Below the pieces are notes generated by a model. It was not told the DNA's origin. It did not search any database and was given only the letters and a program-made list of their open reading frames with translations. A stretch of DNA of 64,000 nt, taken from NCBI GenBank assembly GCA_036245805.1, contig BTRK01000004.1:39520907-39584906 (forward strand). Reading direction: 5' to 3'. A program made the position numbers and the translations under genes. Of the stretch, positions 48,001 to 60,000 are shown piece after piece (position 1 is the stretch's first letter; each line of letters begins with the position of its first letter). Source of the DNA: Pristionchus mayeri. Lineage: Eukaryota; Nematoda; Chromadorea; Rhabditida; Neodiplogasteridae.

Positions 48001-51000
48001 GGATCATAAGGAAGCGCGTACGCCAAAATTTTAATATTAGGTGGCTCGCCGTTGAATGCCAAACAAAATAAATTGGTGCATTGTGGTGGCTGGAACATTA
48101 TGAGAGTTGGTCTTTATGCGCATTTCAATGAGAATAGAATGAATATTCGCGATGAACAATCAAAGATTGCACGGGTTTTGATCGATCTTTGATGTCTATC
48201 TTTCCTCCAGGAGCTCTTCTGCTCGGTCGTTGAGATGCTCAATCGAGGACTCGGCTCGACCGCGACTGATGCAGCATTCACGCACATCAATGTGAGTAGT
48301 TTGATCCTTGATCTTCGGATGTAGGTTGGTCATTGAGTGTAGTATGATCTTTGATCGTTCCTCTTCCAGATCATCGATCCTCCCGGCTGCACGTACTCGG
48401 CCGCCTGGCAGCCCGCACGACCCAAGCAGCAGCTGCAGAATGGCGCTGCGACCGCTTCATCACAGCAGGTGATCGAGCAAAGAATTGAATCTGCGAAGTA
48501 GGAGAATTGTTGCAATTTTCGATTGATGTTCTAATTTGTATTTCCTGCAGAGCCGTGGTATAATTGGGCAGCAACTTCCCTATGAAATTTATAGAAATAG
48601 TGAAGCGCAAACATGCAAAATGGCCGCGTGCAGATATGCGCTCTCTCGAGACGACTCAGTTAAACGTTATTTTTGGTCCCATGGAAACCTGGGTGGTATT
48701 AGCCAACGACTTTCACTTCTTCCTTGGGGAGAGAGTGAAGCACAAATCGACCGAGTCCAAAATGGCTATTTTCCCGTTGCAGTCGCGTCGCCCTGCTGCT
48801 ACCCTCTACGATCTCGTGTTCAACTACGTGAACGACCGACTGGCCGAGGCATTCCACGACGCACACTTTGCAGAGATGCAGGAGGTAGGTCAGAGGAGAG
48901 GAGGAGGATTACGGTAGATCGAGGTGAAAAATGATACGAGGTTTGAGTTATCGAAACCCTGTTGTTTGACGTTGCAGTGTAATTGAACAATTATAATTGA
49001 ACAAATTTCATGCTGGCCAGTCACTTCTTACTTCTCAACTGAAAACACAAACAACAATCTGACTTCAATTTCGAAGTAGTTGTATGTGTGATTCCAAAGT
49101 CTATGTAAGCGCTATGCGACTCTTTTAGCTGTGGGCGATGTCTAGTTTTTCTTTTTTTTAGTTGTACGCTCGCGAGCAAGTGGACGTCTCCATTCCTCCG
49201 CCCATCGGCTCTCCCCATCCACTCAATAGACTACTCGACCAGAAGCAGCAGCTGGTAAGAGCAAAAAAAGGAGCAAAAAGTTACGACCACGGTAGGGATC
49301 GAACCTACAATCTTCTGCTCCGTAGGCAGACGCGTTATCCATTGCGCCACGCGGCCGATATGTTGGTGCGTGAACGGGTGGCATGAGTGGAAGAAGTGAG
49401 GGGACAATGTCAGTAATTGACCGACGGGTGTATTGTCCTGCCATGGTGTACTGTTATCGAGGTCATTGGCTATAGTACTTAAGTGCAGAGAGAATGAGTG
49501 TGAGAGGTTCAACAATGGCTATATTCCTCGAAGTCCGACCAGCCGCCTGGTTTATGGCCACCCATTCATAGTCCATTTGACTGTGTACGGGGATTCATCA
49601 CTATTAGGGATCACTATTACTTCACGATAAGTGATTATTCACTGAGCGCGCTATCTCGACCTGTGAGAAAACACTTCGAATGAAGAGAGTCGGTTGTCCT
49701 CTAGGAACAGACAGCAATGTTTGACCAGACTGGGTAAAGTACCAAACAAGGATATTTGCAGCTGAACAGCGTCGATATCGACCGGCGATCGGAGGAACGA
49801 CGAGGACTCTTCGCCATTCTAGAAGAGGTACGGTAATCGGTTCGATAATTTTGATTACGGTAATCTTCGTTGCAGGAATCAGTATTCCCTGGCGCCACCG
49901 ATGACTCGCTCATGGAACGCATCTTCGTGCACCTCGGAGACTTTAGCAGGTGGGATACTGCAGAATCTGAAGGGTTACTGTTGACTTGATGATGGTATCG
50001 ATTACTAAGCAATTGTAGTATTCTTAAAATGGTAAAATAATCAATTTCTTATGAGCGAGGATGGGAATTGACTTAGTATTAGATTGCTTTTAGGCGAATT
50101 GTTAATGTACCTGGGAGGATTGAGGCGAAGAGAGAGCAAAAGGCCTAGTGATGTTGCAATATTGGGCTGTTCAGATTGATCCGACGTGGCTCTACCCCGT
50201 CACAGTTCGTGCTGGCACATGGTGAGTTGATCTTTGGTATTTGGTATTTTTTCTTTGATCGTTCGAATTATCAGAAATTGGAGGAAGGCAACCAGGGGGT
50301 CGGAAGTTTTACATAGTAGTTTTAGTAAAAATGATCGCCGCATTTTGATCTCGTACTCACTCTGTGCATATGCAAATTTTCATTTTCCTGAATTCTATTG
50401 TGAAATCTGCACGTTATGGCCAAAAATTATGTATAGAATTGCCAATTGCTAGTTGTCATGAACATTGTGCTCAATGTGAGCTGGTCATTCTCCGGTTTCG
50501 TATTTGCATCATCTCATTAGTTCGATCTTTTGTCCAATTTTTCCTTGAAAAAAAGCTGATTTTACTAAAACTTATTCTAATTGGCAATCTAATCAATTTA
50601 TATTCATTTCAAATGCTCAATAATTTTAGGAGAATGTGAAAACTGCCGAGCATTTTGTTCATGTCCTTGGCTGAATCCCTTGGCATTTTCTGGTTTCTTC
50701 CCTTCATTATATGTTGAGCACACCGTCATCTCGGATGGACGTTGACCCCGCGGGGTTACTATAACAAAATATATTTCAAAAATATTTATTTGTTTGTAAA
50801 CCAAACTAAAATCCGGAATCAATAAGATATTCCGGTTAAGAAATGCTCCCGCAGGTCTCGACTCTCACCCGGTGGCGTACGACGTGCGTGGATGGCTGCG
50901 TGTCGCCTTCCCCTCGGAGATCGCCGCTGCAGTCCGACCTTTGATAGGAGTCAGCAAGAGGTACGTTAGGCACACACAATCGGATAATTGAACCGCTTTT

Positions 51001-54000
51001 CATCTGAAGTGATTTCTGAACTTAGTATTTTCCATTTTGCTTGGTCTGAGCGATTCGATAACAATGAATGCGAACCAACGAAAGATAATATTTTATGTTT
51101 GTTGACTCATGCGAAGAAGAAATCACAAGCTTACTGATTCTTTATTCCTTGTGATATTTGTGTATCGAGAATCAGCCTGGTACCCAATTCTACCAAATAG
51201 CCGTGCTGTTTGACTTTCATTTTTCTGAGTTGGCTGTTGCATTGTCATAGATTATTAACGAAGGAGTCGAACTGGAAACTGACTTATACAGTAGCCCAAT
51301 CGACATTTATTCGTTACAGTAACGCTATCTCGTGTCTCTTCAATCCTGTGCTTCCCTCATCTTCGAACGGGGGAGGAAAACTCATGCCAGGACCCTCCGA
51401 GAGCGCGCTCAAACTGAGAAGACTCACGCAGTCCGCGCACCTGGCTGATGGAGGTACGGTAGAGGATACGGTAGAGATGGGGATACGGTAAGTATAGGAC
51501 GAGGTACGGTAGATGAGTTTAGTAGGGTAACAGCGTTGATGTCGACATAGATTAGATTCATTAACACATTATCGGGGCTGTGGATCCTATCATGTTTTTC
51601 TTATAAACAAAAGTGAGGATTTGATAGTTACGGTAGGTTAAGGTATCTCTTCCATTTCAGGCTCCGCAGCGAAGCGCGCCATCAGCAGCTCCCTCCTGGC
51701 CGCACTCTCCGCACAAACGGTACGGTAATTATCAATTATTGATTTTTTTGTCTGGGATTATGGTAGCTAGTTAGGTGGCATGGTCACGGTAATAGTTTGG
51801 TACACGTATTTGCTGGAGACGAACGGCGAAATCTGGAGAGCAAATAGGAAACGGAGGGGAGGTGATAGCGGAGTGTGGAGGGCACCCGGTGGAAGGGCGC
51901 TTCATTGGTGGTAGAAGACAGTTACGAAGTAGTGGGATACCGATATTGTTGTCTTTTCACATTGAATACTATTTTATGAATAAAAAGCACAAGATTATTT
52001 TATCGTGAGGGCCCTGGTGAATAACCGCTATGGGAGGGGCTAATGAACGTGGGAGGTGAAGGAAATTCAATGGTGGTGTCTTTTTAGATAATATTATTAT
52101 AAATAACAGAGTGCATCTGCTAGGCGCGTTTGCTCTGCGACGACTGTTGAATAGCGGAAGCGTTGCGTGTGCATCATTATCACGAAGATTTTATTGCATC
52201 ATCCGCTGTATGGACGGTGCTTGCTGAATCGAGTCCTTGGGTAATTCGACGTGTGGGCGAGTGTTTCGGGAAATGATGACAAGGTTTGCGGGGCGGTGGT
52301 ACTGCAATAACACTCGTTTAGCGTCTGAAATTTAATAGGAAATTGCTCAATAAGATGTGTATGTTTTACGTTTTTTTTTCCTTGCTAGAGCGAAATTCCT
52401 AATGTTAGATCATGGCAATGAAGAGGTTTCCTTGATTTTGCGTTTTTACGGTGAATGATAGCTTGTTGAATCGGAGCTCATGACTAATAGATAATTAAGA
52501 TAACGAGCTAATTAAAGTTAATGAGCCCACTGGGAAGCAGTTCCTGCGCTGTACTGAGCGATGAGTAGATTGAAAGGGAGAGTGGGAATGAGTCTACTCA
52601 CTGAATATTATCTCAAATTTAGGGGGAAAGCATGTAGCTGTCCGCAGTAACTAAAGACACCGTGATGGAGGTGATACCCCTATTCTATTTGCACATTAGC
52701 GGGATAGTGAATGACGAGATGATTGCTCGAATGTGGCACTTTCGAGGGCACACGGTGGAAGGGTGATTCATTGGTATTAGAAGAGAATGATGAAGAAGTG
52801 GGATATCGAAAATACGCATAAAATAGCAGAGTGGCATCTGCGCTGATCGGAAAATAGTCTGCTAGGCGCATTCACTCTGCGGTAACTGTTGAATAGCGCA
52901 AATGTTGCATTTGTATCATCACCACAAGCATTCTGTTTTAAAAATAAACTTCATTACCTGCTGAACTGAATGCTTGGGCGATTCGACCAATGAACATGTG
53001 TATCGGAAAATGATGATAAGCTTGGCCATGTTGTGGATGAGCAATTTTACTATTTCCCACACTGTGAACAATCAATCGACCAAATTCACTTTTTATAGAG
53101 AATTCCGCGAAGAGCTTCTAATATTAGGTTCATTCCATTGACCTAGCGTTATTAAATTGGTTGATAGCTTGTTGATTCGGTGCTCATTACCAATAGATAA
53201 TTAAGAAAACGAGCTAATTGACGTTAATGAGCTCACTGAAGTGCGGTTCTTGCGCTGTACTGAACGATGAGTTGATTGAAAGAGAAAGTGGGAATGAGTC
53301 AACCCACTCATTATTGTTTTGAAATCGCGGACAAAGGCTTGAAAGAGTCTTCCGGCGGTGAATGTTTGGATAATGAGATTGAGATTGTGTCTCTTTATTT
53401 TACGTGAACAGTGTGGGCGAAAGAGTGTGTAGACTGAAGAGAGTTCGGCCGCTTATGATGGCTTAGTCATGCAAAGAAACACTGCGGAAGCGAAGTGCAT
53501 GTGTTTTTGTCAAACCATCGGCGCAAGAGGAAGAGGGAAGGGCAGGGCTGGCGTTCCCCCATCTCTTTGCACCGCACCGCTCAGTCCAGTTCAGCAAAGG
53601 TGTTGTGGAAGCGGAGCGATTATTGCGCCTTCCTCTGTTTATGGGATTGTGATGACGGCTGAATGGCTCTTGTTCTTTCACATTTCACAGATGCTTCTAG
53701 TGTCCTGGATGGTATATGACACCCTGTTTTTTCCTCCTCTCGTTCATGTAAGCAGTAGTTTACGTAAGCAGGAAGAGTTGAAGTCTCTCGAGTCGGCATT
53801 GGGCATGGCTTGGCAAGAAAAGAATCTCTTTATTTTGAGCGTTCTCTCTAGGGCCAGACTGGTGAGAGATGTAGAATGAAGAGAGTCATTTCTGATCATA
53901 GCTCAGATTATCCCCCTTTGATCTACCTCTTCTTTGTCTCGACCGCGCCGCAATTACCAGTATTGTTGGTCCTGAGGAGTGAGACTCTCCTTGAAACGCA

Positions 54001-57000
54001 TGCTCTCTCGCTTCCCTGACTGGCTAGAGAGATAGGAAAGTGGAGAAACTAGCGTCTTGCCTAACCTGTATGCACTACTGGTTGAGAGAGATAGGCATCT
54101 TACTTCGGTTGGTTGAGATGAATGTTGAGATTGTTTAAAAGAGCGAGTCGTGCGTAGATTGCAGCTGTCAATTCTTAAGCGCTATTGGTGCATATCTGAA
54201 ACTCCGAAAAGCAAGGTGTATTGCCAATTATATTTTACACTTAATCCTACTCTAACAGGATAAAGTGTAAAATATAATTAGCGTTAGTGGAGCCCGTGGC
54301 GAGCTATAGTATTGTTGAGACCCAAGACGGCGGGGTTGATTCGCTCACTGAAATAAGTCTTGAAAACGGATATTTTGGAGAGCAAATCATTTTCAAATGG
54401 TTTATAAATTGCTTGACATTCAATGTTAATTGAAATAAATAATTTTCGCGATTAACCAAATGTCTTCGAAACACGAAAAATATTCCATTGTGTATAACTC
54501 GCTGGATTCCGGTTATTGCGGAACATGTTTTGCCACAGCCTACGTACCCTTGATGAAACCCCCGCACTCTGGGCGCATTAATAAGATGTGTTATGGGCGC
54601 TTGATTGATGGTCGCTCCTCCCCTCTTTCTCCCTTCCTCGGAATGGAATGACAGGTCGCGGCGAGTTGGATTAATCGGGCACTAATCGTGGTCTCTCTTG
54701 GCCAGCTTAGGCGCGTCATTCTCCGATTGATTACCGATGAGATCAACGGGGGTTCTGAAACATGACGAGTAGCGCTTTTTCTTTCTTCTTTTCGCTTATT
54801 GCTGTGAGTATAGAATCCCTAGCAATCCACGACCTTGCAAATCGTAAAGTGTTCTCTATACACACAGAAAAATGATTTCCACATTTTCCAAGATGGTGTA
54901 TTACTACGGATTCTACTCTTTCTATCTTTCAGTTTGTCTAACATGTGAGAGTATACGCGAATCGGAGAGAGTAAGATTGTTTGGAAAGATAGTTTGCTCT
55001 GCGATTTACTGATGTTTTACCCTGTTTTCGCGTTATTTTTCGATGCTAATCCTAGTGATTGGACGCTGGTTCTCGCACAAGCCACTGGATGGTGCTGTCT
55101 GGGCTGAGATTGATCCACCTTTTCAGTTTTCAGTAACGTTGGTAGTAATAAAAGCATTCAGGGCTCACAGTGAAGAGTAGTATTGTCAGGCGGCTAGTCT
55201 ATTCATAGCTGTTTTTTATGCGGAGTTATGTATGAACTGCTCAATCTCTACGCGCATTCAATTCATCCCCTTCCTCACTCTACCCGCCTAGCAGCCGTCT
55301 GACTCTCTTCAGTTTGTACGCTCTCTCGTCGGTTAGACAGTGCGAGAGAGCACGTGATTTTGATAGAGTCAGTGTGATTGCTCCACTCGCCCCTCCACTC
55401 GCACTCCTTTCATCTGTATTTTGAGCGATCTATTGTTGCGCGCTTTGTACTTTTAGCGATCAGTTCGAGTCAGTTCCGTTTTGTGCGCCGGCGTAAGCGC
55501 GCTGCGCAATAAATTTGCTGTATTTGCGATAATTTATCGCTCTCTGTAGACTAGATCAATCTCGCGGTGTTTATTATTCTTTTTTGATCATTATCGATCT
55601 ATTGTTGCGCGTTTTGTAATATCTTTGCAAAGAGTCAGTTCCGTTTTTTTATGCCAGCGTAAGCGCAAATGAATTTCTTCCTCATCTCTTTTGATCATTC
55701 TCTACAGCTGTCAATATGCAAATAGCCAGATATGACAGTTCCCCAAATGATTCACAAAGGTCGCCCGCACCCCATAGTTGTCCACTTAGCGCCGCGGATA
55801 GATCTGCACACTCATCCGTGCATTAGTCCATTTCTCAGTCTCACTCTCTCCCTCTCAGTGACTACACTCTCTCAAATCCCCACACTCTCTCGCCCTCTCC
55901 TACCTTGGTGAAGATTATTCCTTTGCTTGTCCTCCCTCCACTACTTTGTGCCTTTCTTCACTTCCTTCCTTCGTTCCTTCATTCTATCTCCCCTCCCCTC
56001 TTAGTGCGTCCCCACTGTTCCTCCTCCCTTCTTCTCAGCTACCATATCCCTCTCCTACCTTCACCTACCGTATCCTCATCCCATCTTCTTCTTCCTCCCG
56101 CTGCTGCTACGTTGGATTACACAGCGCCTTCAGGCTACAATCGCTCCTGAAGAGCGTACAGTAATCCCCGGCAGTGGGGGTCCCGCCGCGAAGCAAGGAT
56201 TACGGTAGATCAGGTTTCTCAGCCAGGGCATGTCCTGGCACCGCTATGGCTCGTACGGCGGAGGAACCGTGCTGGAGGAGGTAATTGTGGAAAGGATGAG
56301 TATTTGAAATGATGATGGGAGCAATATTGGTATTCGAAGTGGCCACGACATGTGAGGACACTTGGAAACTGCAAAGTGATTGGTGAAAAAATTCTTCCTT
56401 TTGCTTGATTTCTTCCCTTGTGGTTTCCTGCAAGATTAGATCATCAAACCATTCAGTTGCTTCTATATTCTCCGCAACAAGAAAACACGGGGTTAGCTCT
56501 GTACCTTCAACTTACTGTTAAAACACTATGGAAGAATATTATTTTCGGTTTGCATCTATGAAGTTTCCATCCGACGATGGTCCCACTTAGTGCCAGCTGT
56601 TCTATATTGCCCGGAACAGGAAAGCACGAGGTTAACAAAGCGTTCCTCCAGCTTAACCCCCAGGGCGCCGCATAATCCGCTTGTTCGTTAAAGTTACGCT
56701 GTTCAAACTCGTGCAATGTGATTGTCTGGTTTCTGAGAGGAGGGAATGAAGGCAAGTCAAGGCATCTGAAATCACTGATCACTCACTCCTTCCTCTCCTT
56801 CCCCTCCCCCGAAGCCTCTGGGCCCTGTCAGCACTCGTCTAGCCTTATCCTAAGGCAACCAGGTCGGTAGATCAACCGGGCTACCGTAGTCGAACTACCG
56901 TAGTGGTAGGAGGAGAGGGCGATGTGGTTAGAGCTGTCGGTGAGTTGGGAGTGGGGTTTTCCTTTGTTTTAGTTTTAGGCTTTGAGGATTTTGGATACTT

Positions 57001-60000
57001 GTCTTTCGAAATTTTATGACATTTTGGTCACCTGAAAACTACCGAAAATGAAATACCCAAATGAGAATCCCTTGTTGGGAGTGATAGTGGTTATTGTGGG
57101 CCTTGCCACGCTATTCGGGATTAGGAAAAGATAGTAGAGCTTGGAAAATGATCTCTTTATTATGGCATTTCTCCGTTCGCCCTAATCCATGCGAGAGATT
57201 GGAGAGAGTATGCTCGATCATGATATAATTTTTCTCTTCTGGGCATAGGGGCGATAATTATGGTATGCACACTGAACTTGAGTAAAAAGTTCGTGTCAGT
57301 TGTATCAGGACTAGGTGCAAACAGGATTAGAATAGGGGCAGGGGGAGGGAGGGTGCACTACCCCCTCCTCCTCCTCCTCCTCCTCTTCTAATCCCCTCTT
57401 TCATCTCCACCCACTAACCTTCCATAATCACCCTGTTAGATCAGCTCTGCTCTGGTACCACTGTTGTGTGCACAGCAACGATTTATTTATGAATAGGTAA
57501 AGAACTGGGTGCATCGAAATGATTGACGAACTGAATACCTGAGTGGTAATGTGGATGTGATGAAACGGGGAAGGGTGTGGTTACCGAAAATTGATATTGG
57601 GATTTGAACCATCCCTTCAGTGTGGAGGAATGAATGAAAGTATTTTTAACAGACTACTTCACTTCAGTCTTGGTGAAAATGTGACGTGAAATAAGGATAG
57701 TTAATTATTCGTTAGTTCTAATTGCAGGACTACGTGTTCTCGACGGTGCGAAGAGGCGCCCGCTCCCATTTCATCCACTGCATACAGGTAATTTTTTATC
57801 CTTTTGTAATCATTGTCTGGAGAACACTGATGCATGCCATGTTGTTAAAAATTTGTGTTATTCCTGAAACGGGACAGTGACATGTCCACTTTTTGGCAAA
57901 AAAGGTAATTGGCATCAACGATAATAGTGGTGGCTATTGCTTTCCGTTTTGCTCATGGGGTAATCCAGTCTAAATATATATTAATTAGTTATTTAATTAA
58001 TTAATCCTTCCTCATTCAGTCCTCCACCGGCCCCTCTCGTTCATCTCTCCTCAGTGGTTCATCCTCTCTGGCTCCATCTTCTGGCTCCTCTTCTTCTGGT
58101 CTCAGCCCTCTTTCAAACACATCTTCAAGTGGTACGCTGTTACAAAAGGAAATATATAATGGGGATGCGTTACTCGAAATAGCATGTCTGAACTGGTTTA
58201 TGAAAAAGAAAAAAAGTTAGAACCAGTTTAAATTTTTTGTAAACGGTTGAACTCGGTTCATCCATTGAATTTACTATTACAAATGCAATTACAAAAAAAT
58301 TTAAACTGGTTGAAACTTTTTCATTTTCATAAATCAGTTCAAACATGCTATTTCGAGTAACGCACCCCCCCCCCCCCTTATATTGACCAAGTGAATAGAT
58401 GTTTCGCTGATAAGTTAACAAAAAAAAGTTTGTTTGTAAAGTTTGTAAGGGTTACTGAAGATCTAATTTACCGATCACTCGAATTGCATTCGGGAAAAAT
58501 GCAACAATCAGATCAATTTCTCTAGATTCGTTGGACGTTCCCTACGTTCGCAATCAGATGCGTGGACTGCTATTGATGGATGCAGTGAGAGCAAGCAATA
58601 GAGGTACGGTAGGATTACGGTAGTGTCAAGAATGGGAATACTCTGAACTAGAGGTTTCTGATTTCGCATAATAATAATGTATGCTGTTATTCTCCCATCT
58701 AACCAAATTAAGACGAACATTTATCTTCAGGCTATCCGGAGCGATTCTCGTTCCGTGATTTCCGTCGTCGTTTCGAGTGTCTCATCGTATCATCCTATCA
58801 AGCGATCGGAGCCGCAAATCAGGTGGGATTATTTAAATACATTGGGAACTTGTTTGTCTCTGAAATATGCTAATTTAGTGGAAAATATAATTTTATAATT
58901 TATGGGCCCTTTATGGTCGAAAAAAGCTAAGGGGTCACTCTCTTCATTTCCCGAACTCTCTCACCGGTCGACCGGTCGAGAGAGTTCGGGAAATGAAGAG
59001 AGTGACCCCTCAGCTTTTTCCGACCATAAAGGGTCCATATCGTACATCGTACCAAAGGAACACTAATTGGAAAGTCTCTTAAAATTAGAGATGCATGCAA
59101 CCGAAGATAAAATGGTGAAAAAATCAATGATTTCCAGTCGACTGAGCTTTCTTTCACGGATGCAGTCGATGATAGGGCTGCAGTGGCGAAGATTCTGGAG
59201 AAGATGGACGTGCACGAAAGTAGATTCAGACTGGGAATCAGCCAGGTGAGGATTGTGAGGAGCGCGCTCTAGTTGCGACGGGTTAGACACAATGGAACAA
59301 GTAGGGGTGGTATGTGTAAATAATAATCAGAAGCATTTTGCACAATTGTTTGCGATCGCAGCTAGATAGTCATGATATCTCTTGTCCGGTTTGTTTCTTT
59401 ATTGGTTCGTCAAGGAATGAGAAATCATCAGTGGAAAATGAAGTCAAAACGGTATACGCACACGTTGCAACACTAATGCTCTGAGATAAATCCGTACGTT
59501 TTATAAAACAATAGGTCAACTGACTTTTTAATGAAACGACACCTATTCATATGAAAACAATGGACAAGTAAAATATTGATTCCCTTTTCTTAATAAACAG
59601 TTTTTTTTCAGGTGTTGTTGCAATCTGACGTCGTCTCGATGCTCGAAGAACGAAGGGAACTCAGCCTGTCGGGTAAGTGATCTTTGTATTTTGTAGTCTT
59701 CTCTATGGTTTTCCGAAACATGTATTCAATCTATAGGGATCAGGTTGTTCGTAATTCGATCTTTGATCACCGAAACCTTCAAAACGTTCTTTCCTAAAAA
59801 TAGTACAACATGCTGTCAACAATGTTTGAATCGATCTTTCTATTTTATAGTTGATCTTTGATCTTTAACTCCTCCTCAGGTCTCATCGTTTCCTTCCAAT
59901 ATTCGTGTCGTCGTCATTTGGCTCTTCGATGGCTGGAGAAGAGAAGACTGCTCGAGACTGCGATTAGATGCATTCAGGTCAGATTATGGAAATCATCTTT

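Larger units (their letters stand above)
53311..56226. other. Remainder of myosin intron 28
   Basis: About 2.9 kb with a small hairpin at 54226-54279 (AATTATATTTTACACTT and complement), a tandem pair at 55424-55665, and CTCTCTC-rich tracts at about 55800-56100 that open long frames by composition. I see no convincing additional exon, although human Myo18A has more conserved sequence in this part of the motor than the exons I joined, so one may be missed. Confidence 0.5.
56227..59672 (+). other. Myo18: Myosin XVIII exons 29-35: actin-binding side and converter
   Basis: Exons: 56227-56280, 57728-57787, 58020-58131, 58526-58603, 58731-58822, 59138-59245, 59612-59672. Exon 30 (STVRRGARSHFIHCIQ) matches the HFVHC segment of myosins. 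Exon 31 encodes a Ser-rich insertion of about 37 residues, at the position where Myo18A also has a Ser-rich insert. Exon 32 is LDVPYVRNQMRGLLLMDAV, the SH1-helix equivalent. Exon 33 is GYPERFSFRDFRRRFECL. Exons 34-35 cover the converter (SRFRLGISQVLLQSDVVSML). The exon 29 acceptor was chosen among three nearby AGs because CCAG/GGC keeps frame; this exon is the weakest of the set, and an extra exon in the preceding 4.5-kb intron cannot be excluded. Confidence 0.85.

Noticed and set aside
48564..48782. Upstream extension of myosin exon 21 as an open frame
   Set aside because: The frame is open across the intron end, but TTGCAG at 48777-48782 is a good acceptor and the homology begins only after it.
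53469..53879. 136-codon open frame in myosin intron 28
   Set aside because: No family resemblance, no consistent splice partners, and it does not extend the myosin frame.
55905..56164. Pyrimidine-rich open frames before exon 29
   Set aside because: Compositional (Pro/Ser/Leu-rich) with no homology; the real exon begins at 56227.
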